The notes under the pieces: generated by a model | Databases searched by the model: none | What the model was told of the DNA's origin: nothing | The model's input: the letters and a program-made list of their open reading frames with translations, nothing else | In this document: positions 33,889 to 42,487 of the stretch, piece after piece | Position numbering within the stretch: position 1 is the first letter of the stretch | Layout of the letters: each line of letters opens with the position of its first letter | Made by a program: the position numbers and the translations under genes | Assembly (NCBI RefSeq): GCF_001399685.1 | Contig: NZ_JTHN01000078.1 | Location: forward strand, 1-58,470 | Direction: 5' to 3' | Origin: Paenibacillus sp. A3 | GTDB taxonomy: Bacteria; Bacillota; Bacilli; Paenibacillales; NBRC-103111 | DNA length: 58,470 nt

Positions 33889-35592
33889 TCAGGCTCGCAT
33901 ATTCAAAATAACGGTTAAGCCCCCGGACGGATTCGCCCGAAGCTTCATCGTCGCATCCGGCCCGTACGTCAGCCGAAGCCGCTGCAGCACGTTGATCAGT
34001 CCGACCCGCCGGTACGTCTGCGGCTTGTCCGTCTCGGGCCCCTCCAGCATCCGGTTCAGCGCCTCCCGATCCTCGTCCGGCATCCCCTCGCCGTTGTCCG
34101 TCACCCGGATCTCGAGACGCGAGTCCAGCCGCTCAGCCTCGATGTCGATTTTTGCATCGTCCAGCTTCTCGGCAAACCCGTGCAGCAGCGCATTCTCGAC
34201 GATCGGCTGCAGCAGCAGCTTCGGCACCTCGAATTCGGCCGCCTCGGGAGCCAACGTTACCTTCAGCTCGACGTGAAGCTCGCTGCGCAGCCGCATAATG
34301 TCCATATAATGCTCAAGCAGCTTGCATTCCGCGGCCAAGGAGGTCGGCTCGTTCACCTTCATGTACGCCCGCAGCAGGCTCATCAGCGAATCGATCTGGC
34401 GGCTGTGCCGCTGGTCGCCGCCCAGAATCAGGCTGCATTTGATCGAATTGAGCGTATTGATCAAAAAATGCGGCCGGATTTGCGCGAACAGCGCCTGCAG
34501 CTCGATCACGCGCTTCTGCTCCTGCTCCTGCTCGATGTTCGTAATGAGCTGCTCGATCTCGTCAAGCATCCGGTTCCACGTCTGTCCGAGCTGCGCAATC
34601 TCGTCCTTGCCCTTGCCCTGAAAACGGATCAGCCGGTTCCCTTGGCTGAACTGCTTGGCCATGAAGTCCAGCTTCTGAATTGGCCGGTGCAGCCGTTTGG
34701 CCAGCAGCAGCGACACGATAAAGAACAGCGCAAAAAACGGAACGACGAACAGCATGGCCATGTAAAAAATTTTATAAATTTGCCCGGTCACTTCTTGGTC
34801 GGACGTCTCGTAGATCATTTTCCAGCCGGTCTTGGACAGCGCCGCTTCGCTCCGCAGCGTTTGGTCGGACGCGCCCACGCCGCCGAACCGGACGGTAGCA
34901 TCCCCAGCAATAAGCCGTCCTTCCTCGTCATAGAGCGCAAAGGTGCCGGAGGCCGCCTGCCGGAACAGCTTCTCGAAGTACGGGTTGGTAATGCCGATGT
35001 ACAGCGTAGCCAAATAAGCATTGTCGGCCGGATCACGGATCACCCTGGCCGCGTAATAAACGGGCTCGCCCTTGCCTCCCTCGGTTTGGACACGGCTCAG
35101 CCACTGCAGCCGCTTCGGCGTATCGAGATCGACCTGGGACTGAAGCTGCTCCCAGTGCTGCCGGAACGGAGCCAACTGATCGGGCTCGCTGGACGGGATG
35201 ATGAAGCCCTTGCCGTTGACCAGAAACATCCGGATGTCCGTATTGAGCGTCTTCGCCAGCACCAGACCAAAAAAGTCCTGAATGTGCTGCTGTCTCTGGT
35301 AATCCGCGAAGCTGGCGATTTGCCGGGTATCGGCGAAGCTGCGAAGCTGAGCCCTCGCGCTCGGGTCTTGTATGAAAAAATTCGACGCATACGTCAGATC
35401 GTCGATCGTCTTCGTAATATCCTTCGCCATCACGTCGACGACCGACTGGTTGGTCAGGCGAATTTTGTCCATCACCGCATCCCGCGTCATAGACAGCAAA
35501 AATACGGACACGATGACAATCGGCAGCAAAATGAGAATCAGAAACGAGAGCTGAATACGCCGGTAGTAGGAAAATTGAAACATGCTGTTCAT
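33889..35592 (-). CDS. YesM-type sensor histidine kinase
   Basis: A 567-residue membrane kinase. A first helix (about 14-36), an extracellular sensor of about 240 residues and a second helix (about 280-303) lead to HAMP and the HisKA_7TM-like (His_kinase) domain with phospho-acceptor in QIRPHFLINTLNSI. The HATPase domain has N-box ENALLHGF and G-box DNGEGMPDED. The PHFL.NTL motif defines the YesM/LytS group. It senses an extracytoplasmic, probably saccharide-related signal and pairs with the downstream YesN-type regulator. Confidence 0.92.
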   Translation of the reverse strand: MNSMFQFSYYRRIQLSFLILILLPIVIVSVFLLSMTRDAVMDKIRLTNQSVVDVMAKDITKTIDDLTYASNFFIQDPSARAQLRSFADTRQIASFADYQRQQHIQDFFGLVLAKTLNTDIRMFLVNGKGFIIPSSEPDQLAPFRQHWEQLQSQVDLDTPKRLQWLSRVQTEGGKGEPVYYAARVIRDPADNAYLATLYIGITNPYFEKLFRQAASGTFALYDEEGRLIAGDATVRFGGVGASDQTLRSEAALSKTGWKMIYETSDQEVTGQIYKIFYMAMLFVVPFFALFFIVSLLLAKRLHRPIQKLDFMAKQFSQGNRLIRFQGKGKDEIAQLGQTWNRMLDEIEQLITNIEQEQEQKRVIELQALFAQIRPHFLINTLNSIKCSLILGGDQRHSRQIDSLMSLLRAYMKVNEPTSLAAECKLLEHYMDIMRLRSELHVELKVTLAPEAAEFEVPKLLLQPIVENALLHGFAEKLDDAKIDIEAERLDSRLEIRVTDNGEGMPDEDREALNRMLEGPETDKPQTYRRVGLINVLQRLRLTYGPDATMKLRANPSGGLTVILNMRA

Positions 35593-35970
35593 GGTGTCGA
35601 AAGCTCCCCTCTCTTTCCTTTCCCCATTGTATCACCGGTCCTGCGTCGACCCAAGCATTTGCTTCGCCCGAACCAAATAAAGGAACTGATCTGTCGCTAT
35701 CCAGTGCGGTTCCAATTAGCATAACGAATAGAGGAACACACGTTCTCTATTCGTGTCGAATTTGACTTTGAACCCCTCATTTTCCGCATATAACGCACCT
35801 AGGATGATTTATTTCTTGTTTACCGCCCGATCCATGGCGATTAACGCATCTGCGATGCTCTATTTTTACCACAAGACCTTCGACTGACCGGGCCTGAAAA
35901 AGCCGTGCTTTCCAACGCCCGGTTCGTCCCGGCGCAAAGAAAGGACGCCCTGCGGCGCCCCTTTCCTTGA
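35593..35970. other. Intergenic region with a hairpin and an imperfect tandem repeat
   Basis: No gene is seen. It contains a perfect 10-bp inverted repeat (ACGAATAGAG 35724-35733 / CTCTATTCGT 35745-35754). It also has two diverged copies of a unit TAACGCA-CT--GATG-T-TATTT...TTACC-C (35791-35826 and 35842-35872, period 51). Neither is explained by the neighbouring genes. Confidence 0.5.
35936..35968 (-). terminator. Terminator after the binding-protein gene
   Basis: On the reverse strand AAGGAAAGGGGCGCCGC pairs with GGGCGTCCTTTCTTT, a GC-rich stem with a T-rich tail, directly after the stop at 35971. Confidence 0.75.
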
Positions 35971-37314
35971 CTACTTTTTGCTGTTCTCTTTGATGACCTT
36001 GTTCGCCTGCTCGACCATTTGCTTCTGGGCGTCCTCGGCAGACTTGCCGTCCAGAATGAACGAGCTGAAGCCGTCTTCGAGCACTTTCTTCAGCTGCGGC
36101 GCATACGGCGCAACAACCTCGGACGGAGCCGGCGCGTGAATGCGTTTGTCGAACAGCGCTTTGTCAAGCGATTCGGTGTTGAAGAGATCTTTGCTTTTCG
36201 CGATCGCGCCTTCGATGATCTTCTTGTCGTCGGCTTTCTTCCAGCCGGACAATTCCTTCTTCGCATCCGACGTATTCGTCGTTACGAAACGGATGAATTG
36301 ATACGCTTCGTCTTTGTACTTCGAACCGGCAGCAACGGAAATGAACTGTCCGCCGATGCTCGTTTGACCGAGCTCCGCATCCTTCGAGGAGCGCGGCACC
36401 GGCGCGAACGCCACTTTGAAGTTATGCGGGTATTTCTGCACGTCGGCCGAATCGGCAACCATCCAGCTGCCCGTAACGAGCATCGCCGCTTTTTCGTTGA
36501 AGAACTCCGTACGGTACGCCAGCTTCGCGCCTACCACATCGGCGAATGGTGTCGTGGACTTGTCTTCTTTCTCCATCGCGCGGCGGAGGTTGAAGAACGT
36601 CAGTGTCGACGGATCGTCGAATTGAGTCGTGCCATCTTCCTTCAGGAACGGATTCCGCTTTTCGTTGAACAGAATCGGGTTGGCGTAATCGCCCCAGTTA
36701 TGGAAGTAAGCTCCATACCGTTTATTATTGCCTTCGCCTTTGGTCAGCTTCTTCGCGTATTCACGGAAGTCGTCCCAGGTCCAACCGAGCTCCGGCACCG
36801 GCAGCTTCGCTTCGTCGAGCGCCTTCTGGTTCAGCAGAACGATCCAGTTGCTGCGCTGGTACATCGCAGCGTAGTTTTTACCTTTGTACTTCGGATTGAC
36901 GTAATACTCATCTTCCGGCTTCACGTTCTCTTTAGCGTACATATCATCCAAAGGAGCCAGCACGCCTTGCGCCGCGCGGGCCAGCGTCTCGTCGATGCTC
37001 GGGAACAGCACGAGGTCGATCTGCTCGCCGGAGGACATCGTCACGTCCAGCTTCTTGAGCGTCTCAACGGAGTTGCCCGGCACGAGCGGTACGGACTCGA
37101 CTTTGATGTTCGGATATTTCGCTTGGAATTGGTCGATGAGCGCCTTGGTCGTCGCACCCATGACCTCGTTGTCCCAGTTGTAATATTTCAACGTAACGCT
37201 CTTCTGTCCGCCCTCGCCGGACGCTTCCTGCTTCTCCGCCCCTTGGCCGCAGCCGCTCAGTACGGAAACCGCAAGTACCGCCCCGCTCAACAGCAACGCG
37301 CTTGTTTTCTTCAT
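35971..37314 (-). CDS. Sugar-binding lipoprotein of an ABC transporter
   Basis: A 447-residue family 1 extracellular solute-binding protein. The signal peptide has lipobox LSGCGQG (Cys about 22) and a Gly/Glu/Ser linker. Recognition features of the UgpB/MalE class follow, such as NWIVLLNQKALDEAKLPVP, GWTWDDFREYAKKL and MLVTGSWMVADSADVQ. It delivers an oligosaccharide to the two permeases encoded upstream. The start is ATG 37312-37314 after GAGGGGGAG; the longer frame to 37362 lacks a site. It has its own box-bearing upstream region, so it can be expressed separately. Confidence 0.92.
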   Translation of the reverse strand: MKKTSALLLSGAVLAVSVLSGCGQGAEKQEASGEGGQKSVTLKYYNWDNEVMGATTKALIDQFQAKYPNIKVESVPLVPGNSVETLKKLDVTMSSGEQIDLVLFPSIDETLARAAQGVLAPLDDMYAKENVKPEDEYYVNPKYKGKNYAAMYQRSNWIVLLNQKALDEAKLPVPELGWTWDDFREYAKKLTKGEGNNKRYGAYFHNWGDYANPILFNEKRNPFLKEDGTTQFDDPSTLTFFNLRRAMEKEDKSTTPFADVVGAKLAYRTEFFNEKAAMLVTGSWMVADSADVQKYPHNFKVAFAPVPRSSKDAELGQTSIGGQFISVAAGSKYKDEAYQFIRFVTTNTSDAKKELSGWKKADDKKIIEGAIAKSKDLFNTESLDKALFDKRIHAPAPSEVVAPYAPQLKKVLEDGFSSFILDGKSAEDAQKQMVEQANKVIKENSKK

Positions 37315-37388
37315 GTGAACTCCCCCTCGGGTCATGATGATGTAGGTCTCTATAGCTTGCATTCTAAAGCTTTCACGCCCAAAACGAT

Positions 37389-37426
37389 GTGTCTAATTTT
37401 TGCCTGTCCCGTGCAATATTTTGACC
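37389..37426 (-). promoter_or_regulatory. Tandem YesN-type boxes before the binding-protein gene
   Basis: Reverse-strand GGTCAAAATATTGCAC (37411-37426) is 14/16 identical to a box before the permease operon (39312-39327). A weaker copy on the same strand lies 22 bp downstream (37389-37404, GGCAAAAATTAGACAC). Tandem repeats two turns apart are typical of AraC-family sites. The main box ends 97 nt before the start codon. Confidence 0.6.
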
Positions 37427-37427
37427 T

Positions 37428-38264
37428 TTATCCCTTTACCCCACCGAGTGAGATACCGTTAATGACCTGCTTCTGGAGTATGACGAAAATGATCAGCAGC
37501 GGCAGGATCGCAGAGAGCGAAGCCATCATGATCACCGCGTAGTTGTCGGCGAATTCATCCTTGAACATTTGCATCCCCAGCGGGATCGTGTACAGACCTT
37601 TGTTGATCAGGAAAATAAGCGGCGTCTGGTAATCGTTCCACGTCCAGATGAACTTGATAATGCCGACCGTCGCCAGAATGGGCTTACAGAGCGGCAGGAT
37701 GATGCTCCAATACGTTTTAAAATAGCCTGCGCCGTCGATTCTCGCCGCTTCAATAAAATCGCTGTGTATCCCCATCATAAACTGCCGAAGCAAAAACGTG
37801 AAGTAGATGGAGAACATGCCCATCAGAACCATGCCTTCGTGCGTGTTGTACATATGCAGCCATTTCATCAGAAGATAGCGCGGCACGAGCGTCGCCTGCT
37901 CCGGAATGACCATGAACGTGAGCAGCACGCCGAAGGCAAGATCCCGGCCCTTGAAGCGCAGCTTCGTGAACGCAAACGCCGCCATCGACGAGAAGAAGAT
38001 CGTGCACGCCGTCATGATCAGCGCCAGCTTGAGCGAATTCAAGTAAAAGAGATAGAACGGCACCTTGCCCAGCCACACCTCTTGGAAGTTGCCGATAAAG
38101 TTCCAATCCTTCGGAATCCAGCGGATCGGGAATTCCATGACGTCCTTCTCGAACTTCGAGGCGGCCGAGATCATCCAGATCAGCGGAACCAGGAACAACA
38201 CGGAGAACGCTCCGAGAAGGATCGTCAGGAGCCATTTGGTGAGATCGAATTTTCGTACAGGCAT
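37428..38264 (-). CDS. Carbohydrate ABC permease, MalG type
   Basis: A 278-residue permease with six helices and the EAA coupling loop EAARIDGAGYFKTYWSIILP, in the MalG/AraQ group. The start is ATG 38262-38264 after AGAGGAG. It lies 16 nt after the partner permease. The ATPase is not encoded here and is probably a shared MsmX/UgpC type. Confidence 0.93.
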   Translation of the reverse strand: MPVRKFDLTKWLLTILLGAFSVLFLVPLIWMISAASKFEKDVMEFPIRWIPKDWNFIGNFQEVWLGKVPFYLFYLNSLKLALIMTACTIFFSSMAAFAFTKLRFKGRDLAFGVLLTFMVIPEQATLVPRYLLMKWLHMYNTHEGMVLMGMFSIYFTFLLRQFMMGIHSDFIEAARIDGAGYFKTYWSIILPLCKPILATVGIIKFIWTWNDYQTPLIFLINKGLYTIPLGMQMFKDEFADNYAVIMMASLSAILPLLIIFVILQKQVINGISLGGVKG

Positions 38265-38280
38265 ACCCTTCTACTCCTCT

Positions 38281-39219
38281 CTAGTAATGTACTTTGCGCT
38301 TCTGGAGCTGCCAAGTGGCAAGTGTCGCCAGTCCGACAATCGCGAACAGGAGCCAGGAAATCGCGGAAGCGTAGCCCATCTTGAAGTTGCGGAAGCCTTC
38401 CTCGTAGATGCGGAAGACGATAACTGTCGAAGAGTCGTTCGGTCCCCCGCCGGTCATAAAGGCGACAAGGTCAAACACCTTGAACGACGACATCAGCAGC
38501 GTGATGAACAAGAAGGACGTCGTCGGCCCGAGCAGCGGCAGCGTGATCTTCGTAAACTTATGCCAAGGCGAGGCGCCGTCGATGCTGGCCGCTTCGTACA
38601 TTTCTTCGGGAATGTTCGTCAAGCCCGCCAAGTAGATGACAATCTGGTAGCCGATGCCGGCCCAGATCGCAATAATAATGATCGAGAGCAGCGAGTAGTT
38701 CGAATCCGCCAGCCATTTGGGCGGGTCCGTGATGCCGAGGCTGATCAGAAACTGGTTGATCGGCCCTTTCGAAGGATGGTACAGCGCGCTCCATACCGCC
38801 CCAAGCGCGACGAGCGACGAAATATACGGGATGAAAAAAGCGACCTTAAAATAGCTTTTCCCGTAGACGCGCGAATGAATTAGCACGGCGAGAATCAAGG
38901 CGAGCAGCATGCCGACCGGCACCGTGAGCACCGTGTAAATCAAGTTATTTTTGAGTGCCATCAGCACTTTCTCGTCATCAAAGAGCTTCGCGAAGTTCTC
39001 GAGTCCGACGAATTTAATGGAAGAAATACCCCCGACCAGATTCCATTCGCTGAAGCTGAGATACAGCGAGAACAAGACCGGAAATACGTAAAGCAGCACA
39101 ATCCCGACAAATTCGGGAGCCAGAAACAGCCAGCCGACCAGCGCTTCCTTCTTGGAATTGTTCCATTTGGATTTGGCCGCGTCGCCCGACGTCCGGTTCG
39201 AAAGCTTGTTTGTCTCCAT
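38281..39219 (-). CDS. Carbohydrate ABC permease, MalF type
   Basis: A 312-residue permease with an N-terminal cytoplasmic stretch (NKLSN ... SKKEALVGWLF), six helices and the coupling loop EAASIDGASPWHKFTKITLP. The start is ATG 39217-39219 following GGGGTG; a GTG three codons upstream overlaps that site. It is the first gene of the leftward operon, 93 nt behind a YesN-type box. Confidence 0.93.
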   Translation of the reverse strand: METNKLSNRTSGDAAKSKWNNSKKEALVGWLFLAPEFVGIVLLYVFPVLFSLYLSFSEWNLVGGISSIKFVGLENFAKLFDDEKVLMALKNNLIYTVLTVPVGMLLALILAVLIHSRVYGKSYFKVAFFIPYISSLVALGAVWSALYHPSKGPINQFLISLGITDPPKWLADSNYSLLSIIIIAIWAGIGYQIVIYLAGLTNIPEEMYEAASIDGASPWHKFTKITLPLLGPTTSFLFITLLMSSFKVFDLVAFMTGGGPNDSSTVIVFRIYEEGFRNFKMGYASAISWLLFAIVGLATLATWQLQKRKVHY

Positions 39220-39290
39220 CGTTATCACCCCTGTAAGTGAACAATACTATTGTTGCTTCTTACTATATAAGAGGCTCCTCTCCCCGCGCT

Positions 39291-39327
39291 GCGGACGATT
39301 CTGACCGAGTTGTGCAAAATTTTTACC
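39291..39327 (-). promoter_or_regulatory. YesN-type boxes before the permease operon
   Basis: Reverse-strand GGTAAAAATTTTGCAC (39312-39327) matches the box before the binding-protein gene and lies at almost the same distance from its start codon (93 versus 97 nt). A weaker copy (10/16) occurs 21 bp downstream (39291-39306). A TATATAGT-like -10 follows near 39262-39269. Confidence 0.55.
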
Positions 39328-39368
39328 ATGCGGGACGGGATTGGAAGGAGCGGGGCGGGCATAGCAAA

Positions 39369-39409
39369 AAGGACAATCCGGGTTGAGTCTCAACCTGAAT
39401 TGTCCTGCT
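39369..39409 (-). terminator. Terminator after the secreted-protein gene
   Basis: AGGACAATTCAGGTTGA / TCAACCCGGATTGTCCT forms a long stem with one mismatch pair, followed on the reverse strand by T5. Confidence 0.85.
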
Positions 39410-39419
39410 TGGGAGCATT

Positions 39420-40118
39420 TCAAGGATGATGCCTTTTCTGAAAGTCTTTCACTTCTTCCAAGGTGATGACATTCGCTTCGATCAAAGGCGTCATATCCAA
39501 AATTTCTTTTGGACCCGCCTTTAATTTGTATTCTTCGCCAGTTAATTTAATCCAGCCTTCGTACCCGTTATGATAAGTCCAGCTGCCTTCTAAATCCGGA
39601 GAAGTTAAAGAGGTGCTATACTTCTCCTCAATTGCAAAATACAGGTCATGGTACTTTACTAAATGAGCTAGATTTACGTCTTTTTCCCAACTAGTTCCCA
39701 GAGCTTTTTCTCGTTCCTTTCTGACTTCTTCGGAAAGAGCCTTCGCTTCTTCCAAAGTGATAAGTTTCGCATCAATGAGAGGCCTGATGTCCACCCTCGT
39801 ATGCCCGTCCGCTATCGTTCTTTGTAATTTATACTCTTTACCGTTGATCAGAATTGTCGTTTTATCCCCCGAAGCGCCTCCGTCGCCGACGCTGTAGTTC
39901 TTTTTCCCTAAGGCAGCATTCAAGTCCATAAGACGAATAGAATAGTCTACGAACTGGGTGTCGGCTTTCGCCGCTTTCTCAGCCTCCATACCGTTAATTT
40001 TGAAGTTAAACTTGGTAAAGACTGCCTTGATTTCCTTGCCGATATCTTCCGCTGCAAATGCCGTTGCCGCCGACCCAAGCATCATTCCCACAGTAAGTCC
40101 GATTGCGAGTTTTTTCAT
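39420..40118 (-). CDS. Uncharacterised secreted protein
   Basis: A 232-residue protein with a signal peptide (MKKLAIGLTVGMMLGSAATA, cleavage after AFA). The mature part contains two similar segments, ILINGKEYKLQR ... DIRPLIDAKLITLEEAKAL and IKLTGEEYKLKAG ... MTPLIEANVITLEEVKDF. It thus looks like an internal duplication resembling the N-terminal domain of copper-amine-oxidase-like Paenibacillus surface proteins. Function unknown. The start is ATG 40116-40118 after AGGAG; the extra N-terminal codons up to 40190 are AT-rich and unlikely to be coding. Confidence 0.75.
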   Translation of the reverse strand: MKKLAIGLTVGMMLGSAATAFAAEDIGKEIKAVFTKFNFKINGMEAEKAAKADTQFVDYSIRLMDLNAALGKKNYSVGDGGASGDKTTILINGKEYKLQRTIADGHTRVDIRPLIDAKLITLEEAKALSEEVRKEREKALGTSWEKDVNLAHLVKYHDLYFAIEEKYSTSLTSPDLEGSWTYHNGYEGWIKLTGEEYKLKAGPKEILDMTPLIEANVITLEEVKDFQKRHHP

Positions 40119-40295
40119 TTTCAAGTAGCTCCTCTCCAGTTTTGGAAACTTACTCCCATTTAGATGTACAAAAAGAAAAAATGTTTCCATTTTTTATACT
40201 TTTTTATCCGAAGCATCCGTCAATTTTCATTTTGCCAACGAGCCGGGATTCCGTGTAAGATAATCGTGAATACTATTATTAAAGGAGGGGTGACT

Positions 40296-41366
40296 GTGAC
40301 GTTCGGAGCCCGCGTATTGAAAACGGGGATTGCGGTTACCCTGGCACTGTATATTAGCGTACTGGTCGGGTACACGCCCCCTGTCATCGCTGGAGTCGCT
40401 GCGATTTTTGCCATGCAGCCATCCATTTACCGGTCGTGGCGTTATTTTCTCGAACAGCTGCAAACGAATACACTCGGGGCCGTGTTGGCCTTGGTCGCCG
40501 GTATGATTTTCTCGAACGACCCGGTTGCGGTCGGCATTGTTTGTATCCTTGCCATTATGATCTGCCTGAAACTCAAAATGGAAGAAACCGTCGGCCTGAC
40601 ACTGGTGACCGTCATTGCTGTCATGGAAGCGTCCGGTCAGTGGGATTTCGCGCTCAACCGGTTTTTGCTGAGCTTAATCGGGATCGGTTCCGCTTTTTTG
40701 ATCAACATTACGTTCTTCCCTCCCCGCCCCAGAGTACAATTCGTGAAGCAGATCGAATCGATTTTCTTCAAAATGTCTCTGCTGCTGCGCACGGTCATTT
40801 CGGACGAAATCAAGGAAAGCGTATTCCGCGACGAAAAGCAGGCGCTCGAAGGAGCACTCAAGTCGCTGACGGACAAGTACACCCTGTTCGAAGAAGAGCT
40901 GCATAAGCTCAAGCGCGCCAAATTTAGCGAAGCCCGTCATTTGGTCGTTTACAAGCAAATGCTGCACACGCTGCACAAAGGGATGGAAGTGCTGGAATCC
41001 GTCGAGGAGCATTATTTTCAAGCTACCCGCACTCCGGAGATCGATCGGGAATTCGACCGCCATCTGGAAAAGCTGATCAAGTTCCACGAGCACGTGCTCT
41101 TGAAATTCGAGAATAAGCTAAAAGCGGACATTTCCGAAGCCGCAGTTATCGAAGTGGAGAACGATCGTTTCCTGAAGAGTCTCATGAACCGGTACGCCGA
41201 TGCCAACGACGGCGACCTGCGCCTCTCGATCGTAGCCGCGGCCATGTATGACTACGGCTACCAAACCGGCAGGCTGAACAAGCTGGTCGAGCAGTTCGAC
41301 CGCGGCGCGGAGGACAAAGAAAATGAACTATTGGAGTCCGTGTCCGCGTGGATTAATAAGAAGTAG
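40296..41366 (+). CDS. Aromatic acid exporter-like (ArAE/DUF939) membrane protein
   Basis: A 356-residue protein. About five membrane helices in the N-terminal half (AVTLALYISVLVGYTPPVIA, then AIFAMQPSIYRSWRYFLEQL, the family signature) precede a long helical, charged cytoplasmic domain (about 150-356) as in ArAE_1 with its C-terminal domain. Relatives export aromatic or other organic acids; the substrate is not known. The start is GTG 40296, 7 nt after AAAGGAGG; the open frame upstream (from 40164) shows no coding character. Confidence 0.85.
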   Translation: MTFGARVLKTGIAVTLALYISVLVGYTPPVIAGVAAIFAMQPSIYRSWRYFLEQLQTNTLGAVLALVAGMIFSNDPVAVGIVCILAIMICLKLKMEETVGLTLVTVIAVMEASGQWDFALNRFLLSLIGIGSAFLINITFFPPRPRVQFVKQIESIFFKMSLLLRTVISDEIKESVFRDEKQALEGALKSLTDKYTLFEEELHKLKRAKFSEARHLVVYKQMLHTLHKGMEVLESVEEHYFQATRTPEIDREFDRHLEKLIKFHEHVLLKFENKLKADISEAAVIEVENDRFLKSLMNRYADANDGDLRLSIVAAAMYDYGYQTGRLNKLVEQFDRGAEDKENELLESVSAWINKK

Positions 41367-41412
41367 GCGAACGGCCCTTTTGCAGACGATACGCTGTAAG
41401 AGGGCTTTTGCA

Positions 41413-41622
41413 TCAAATAACCGCGCGGGATGGATATCTATTCAACGCAATAGAAACTTTTATTCGACCTTCCTCAACAATCAGTTCTGATTGAAAAGCT
41501 TTGTATGAAATCCCTTTTATCGATACAAGATCAACTAGCTCTAATATAAACAGAAGCTGATCGATGTTCGGAACGCTAGATTCTATAATTGTGTCATCAG
41601 GCAGTAACCATAGAACATTCAT
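41413..41622 (-). CDS. Small protein divergent from the XRE regulator
   Basis: A 69-residue AT-rich ORF starting at ATG 41620-41622 with GGAAGGAAGAG upstream. Features are MNVLWLLPDDTIIESSVPNI and a C-terminal segment IVEEGRIKVSIALNRYPSRA. There is no membrane helix and no recognised family. It faces the XRE gene across three identical-format operators, so the two are probably co-regulated, either as a host-function switch or as the remains of a mobile-element control region. Confidence 0.55.
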   Translation of the reverse strand: MNVLWLLPDDTIIESSVPNIDQLLFILELVDLVSIKGISYKAFQSELIVEEGRIKVSIALNRYPSRAVI

Positions 41623-41649
41623 GATTATTCTCTTCCTTCCATAGTTTTT

Positions 41650-41715
41650 ACACATTTTGTGTAGATTGAAATTAAATATATCATACACCGAATGTGTTAT
41701 CAACACTTTTAGTGT
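41650..41715. promoter_or_regulatory. Three ACAC-N5-GTGT operators
   Basis: ACACATTTTGTGT (41650-41662), ACACCGAATGTGT (41685-41697) and ACACTTTTAGTGT (41703-41715) are three 13-bp palindromes of identical format in 66 bp, between a small leftward gene and a rightward XRE regulator. Centres are 35 and 18 bp apart. Autoregulation by the XRE protein is the natural reading. Confidence 0.75.
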
Positions 41716-41776
41716 AAATCTTTATTACCATGATGCTTTATTGTTACAATGTTGATGAAATGTGAGGTGACGACCT

Positions 41777-42100
41777 ATGTCCGTACTTGCCGAACGGTTG
41801 AGGCACTTGAGAGAAGATAAAGGCTGGTCTCAAACCTATGTAGCCGAACGATTAGGTATCAAACGCAGCAGCACTTACGCCAATTGGGAGTACGGGATAC
41901 GTGATCCGGATACCGAAACATTGGTTAAGCTTGCACAAATCTTTGAAGTGACTACAGATTATTTAACCGGAGCATCGGACCATGTCCAGTTTCCGCCATT
42001 AGACGAGCTGGATCGGAAGCTATTTCAAGCGATTCGCAGCTTAAACAATGAAGATAAGGAATACGTGCTAGGATTCATACAACGAATTAAAAATAAGTAA
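41777..42100 (+). CDS. XRE-family transcriptional regulator
   Basis: A 107-residue regulator. The N-terminal lambda-repressor-type HTH (about 5-62) has LRHLREDKGWSQTYVAERL and the recognition region KRSSTYANWEYGIRDPDTET, ending FEVTTDYLTGASD. A short helical tail (about 75-107, KLFQAIRSLNNEDKEYVLGF) probably dimerises. This layout is common to SinR/Xre-like regulators of chromosome and prophage origin. It probably binds the three upstream palindromes. Base composition is AT-richer than the surroundings, suggesting transfer. Confidence 0.88.
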   Translation: MSVLAERLRHLREDKGWSQTYVAERLGIKRSSTYANWEYGIRDPDTETLVKLAQIFEVTTDYLTGASDHVQFPPLDELDRKLFQAIRSLNNEDKEYVLGFIQRIKNK

Positions 42101-42120
42101 CGACATGAGTGACATAATAA

Positions 42121-42160
42121 AAAAACCAGGATGCGCTGTGATACACACATCCTAGTTTTT
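42121..42160. terminator. Terminator after the XRE gene
   Basis: AAAAACCAGGATG pairs with CATCCTAGTTTTT around a 14-nt loop with A and T tracts on both sides; it also serves the convergent monooxygenase gene. Confidence 0.85.
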
Positions 42161-42187
42161 CACTTACCTATGCGCAGAACTTCCTCA

Positions 42188-42487
42188 TCAAAACCCTTTT
42201 CCCCCGATCGGCCGGACCTTTACGCCACCGGCTTCCGCAATCAAATGACGGCAGCGCCCGATGAGCTCGCGCACTTTTTCGTTCTTCAGCGACGCGGCAT
42301 GCGCCTCCTGGCTCTCCCACAGCTCCGTGATCCACAAGACGTCCGGATCTTCTTCTGCTTCATGCAGAATATAATAGATGCAGCCTTCCATTTCGTTTAA
42401 TGTATCGGCTTCCAGCATCATTTTTGCAAGCTCTTCCCGTTTCCCCGGGTGGGCGGTCAACTTTCCGAACATAGCGTATTTACTCAT
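42188..42487 (-). CDS. Antibiotic biosynthesis monooxygenase (ABM) domain protein
   Basis: A 99-residue ferredoxin-like ABM-fold protein: YAMFGKLTAHPGKREELAKM, then GCIYYILHEAEEDPDVLWI, then ELWESQEAHAASLKNEKV. Relatives are cofactor-free quinol monooxygenases or heme/quinone-modifying enzymes that work as dimers; the substrate is unknown. It overlaps the WYL regulator by 4 nt, so that regulator probably controls it. Confidence 0.85.
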   Translation of the reverse strand: MSKYAMFGKLTAHPGKREELAKMMLEADTLNEMEGCIYYILHEAEEDPDVLWITELWESQEAHAASLKNEKVRELIGRCRHLIAEAGGVKVRPIGGKGF

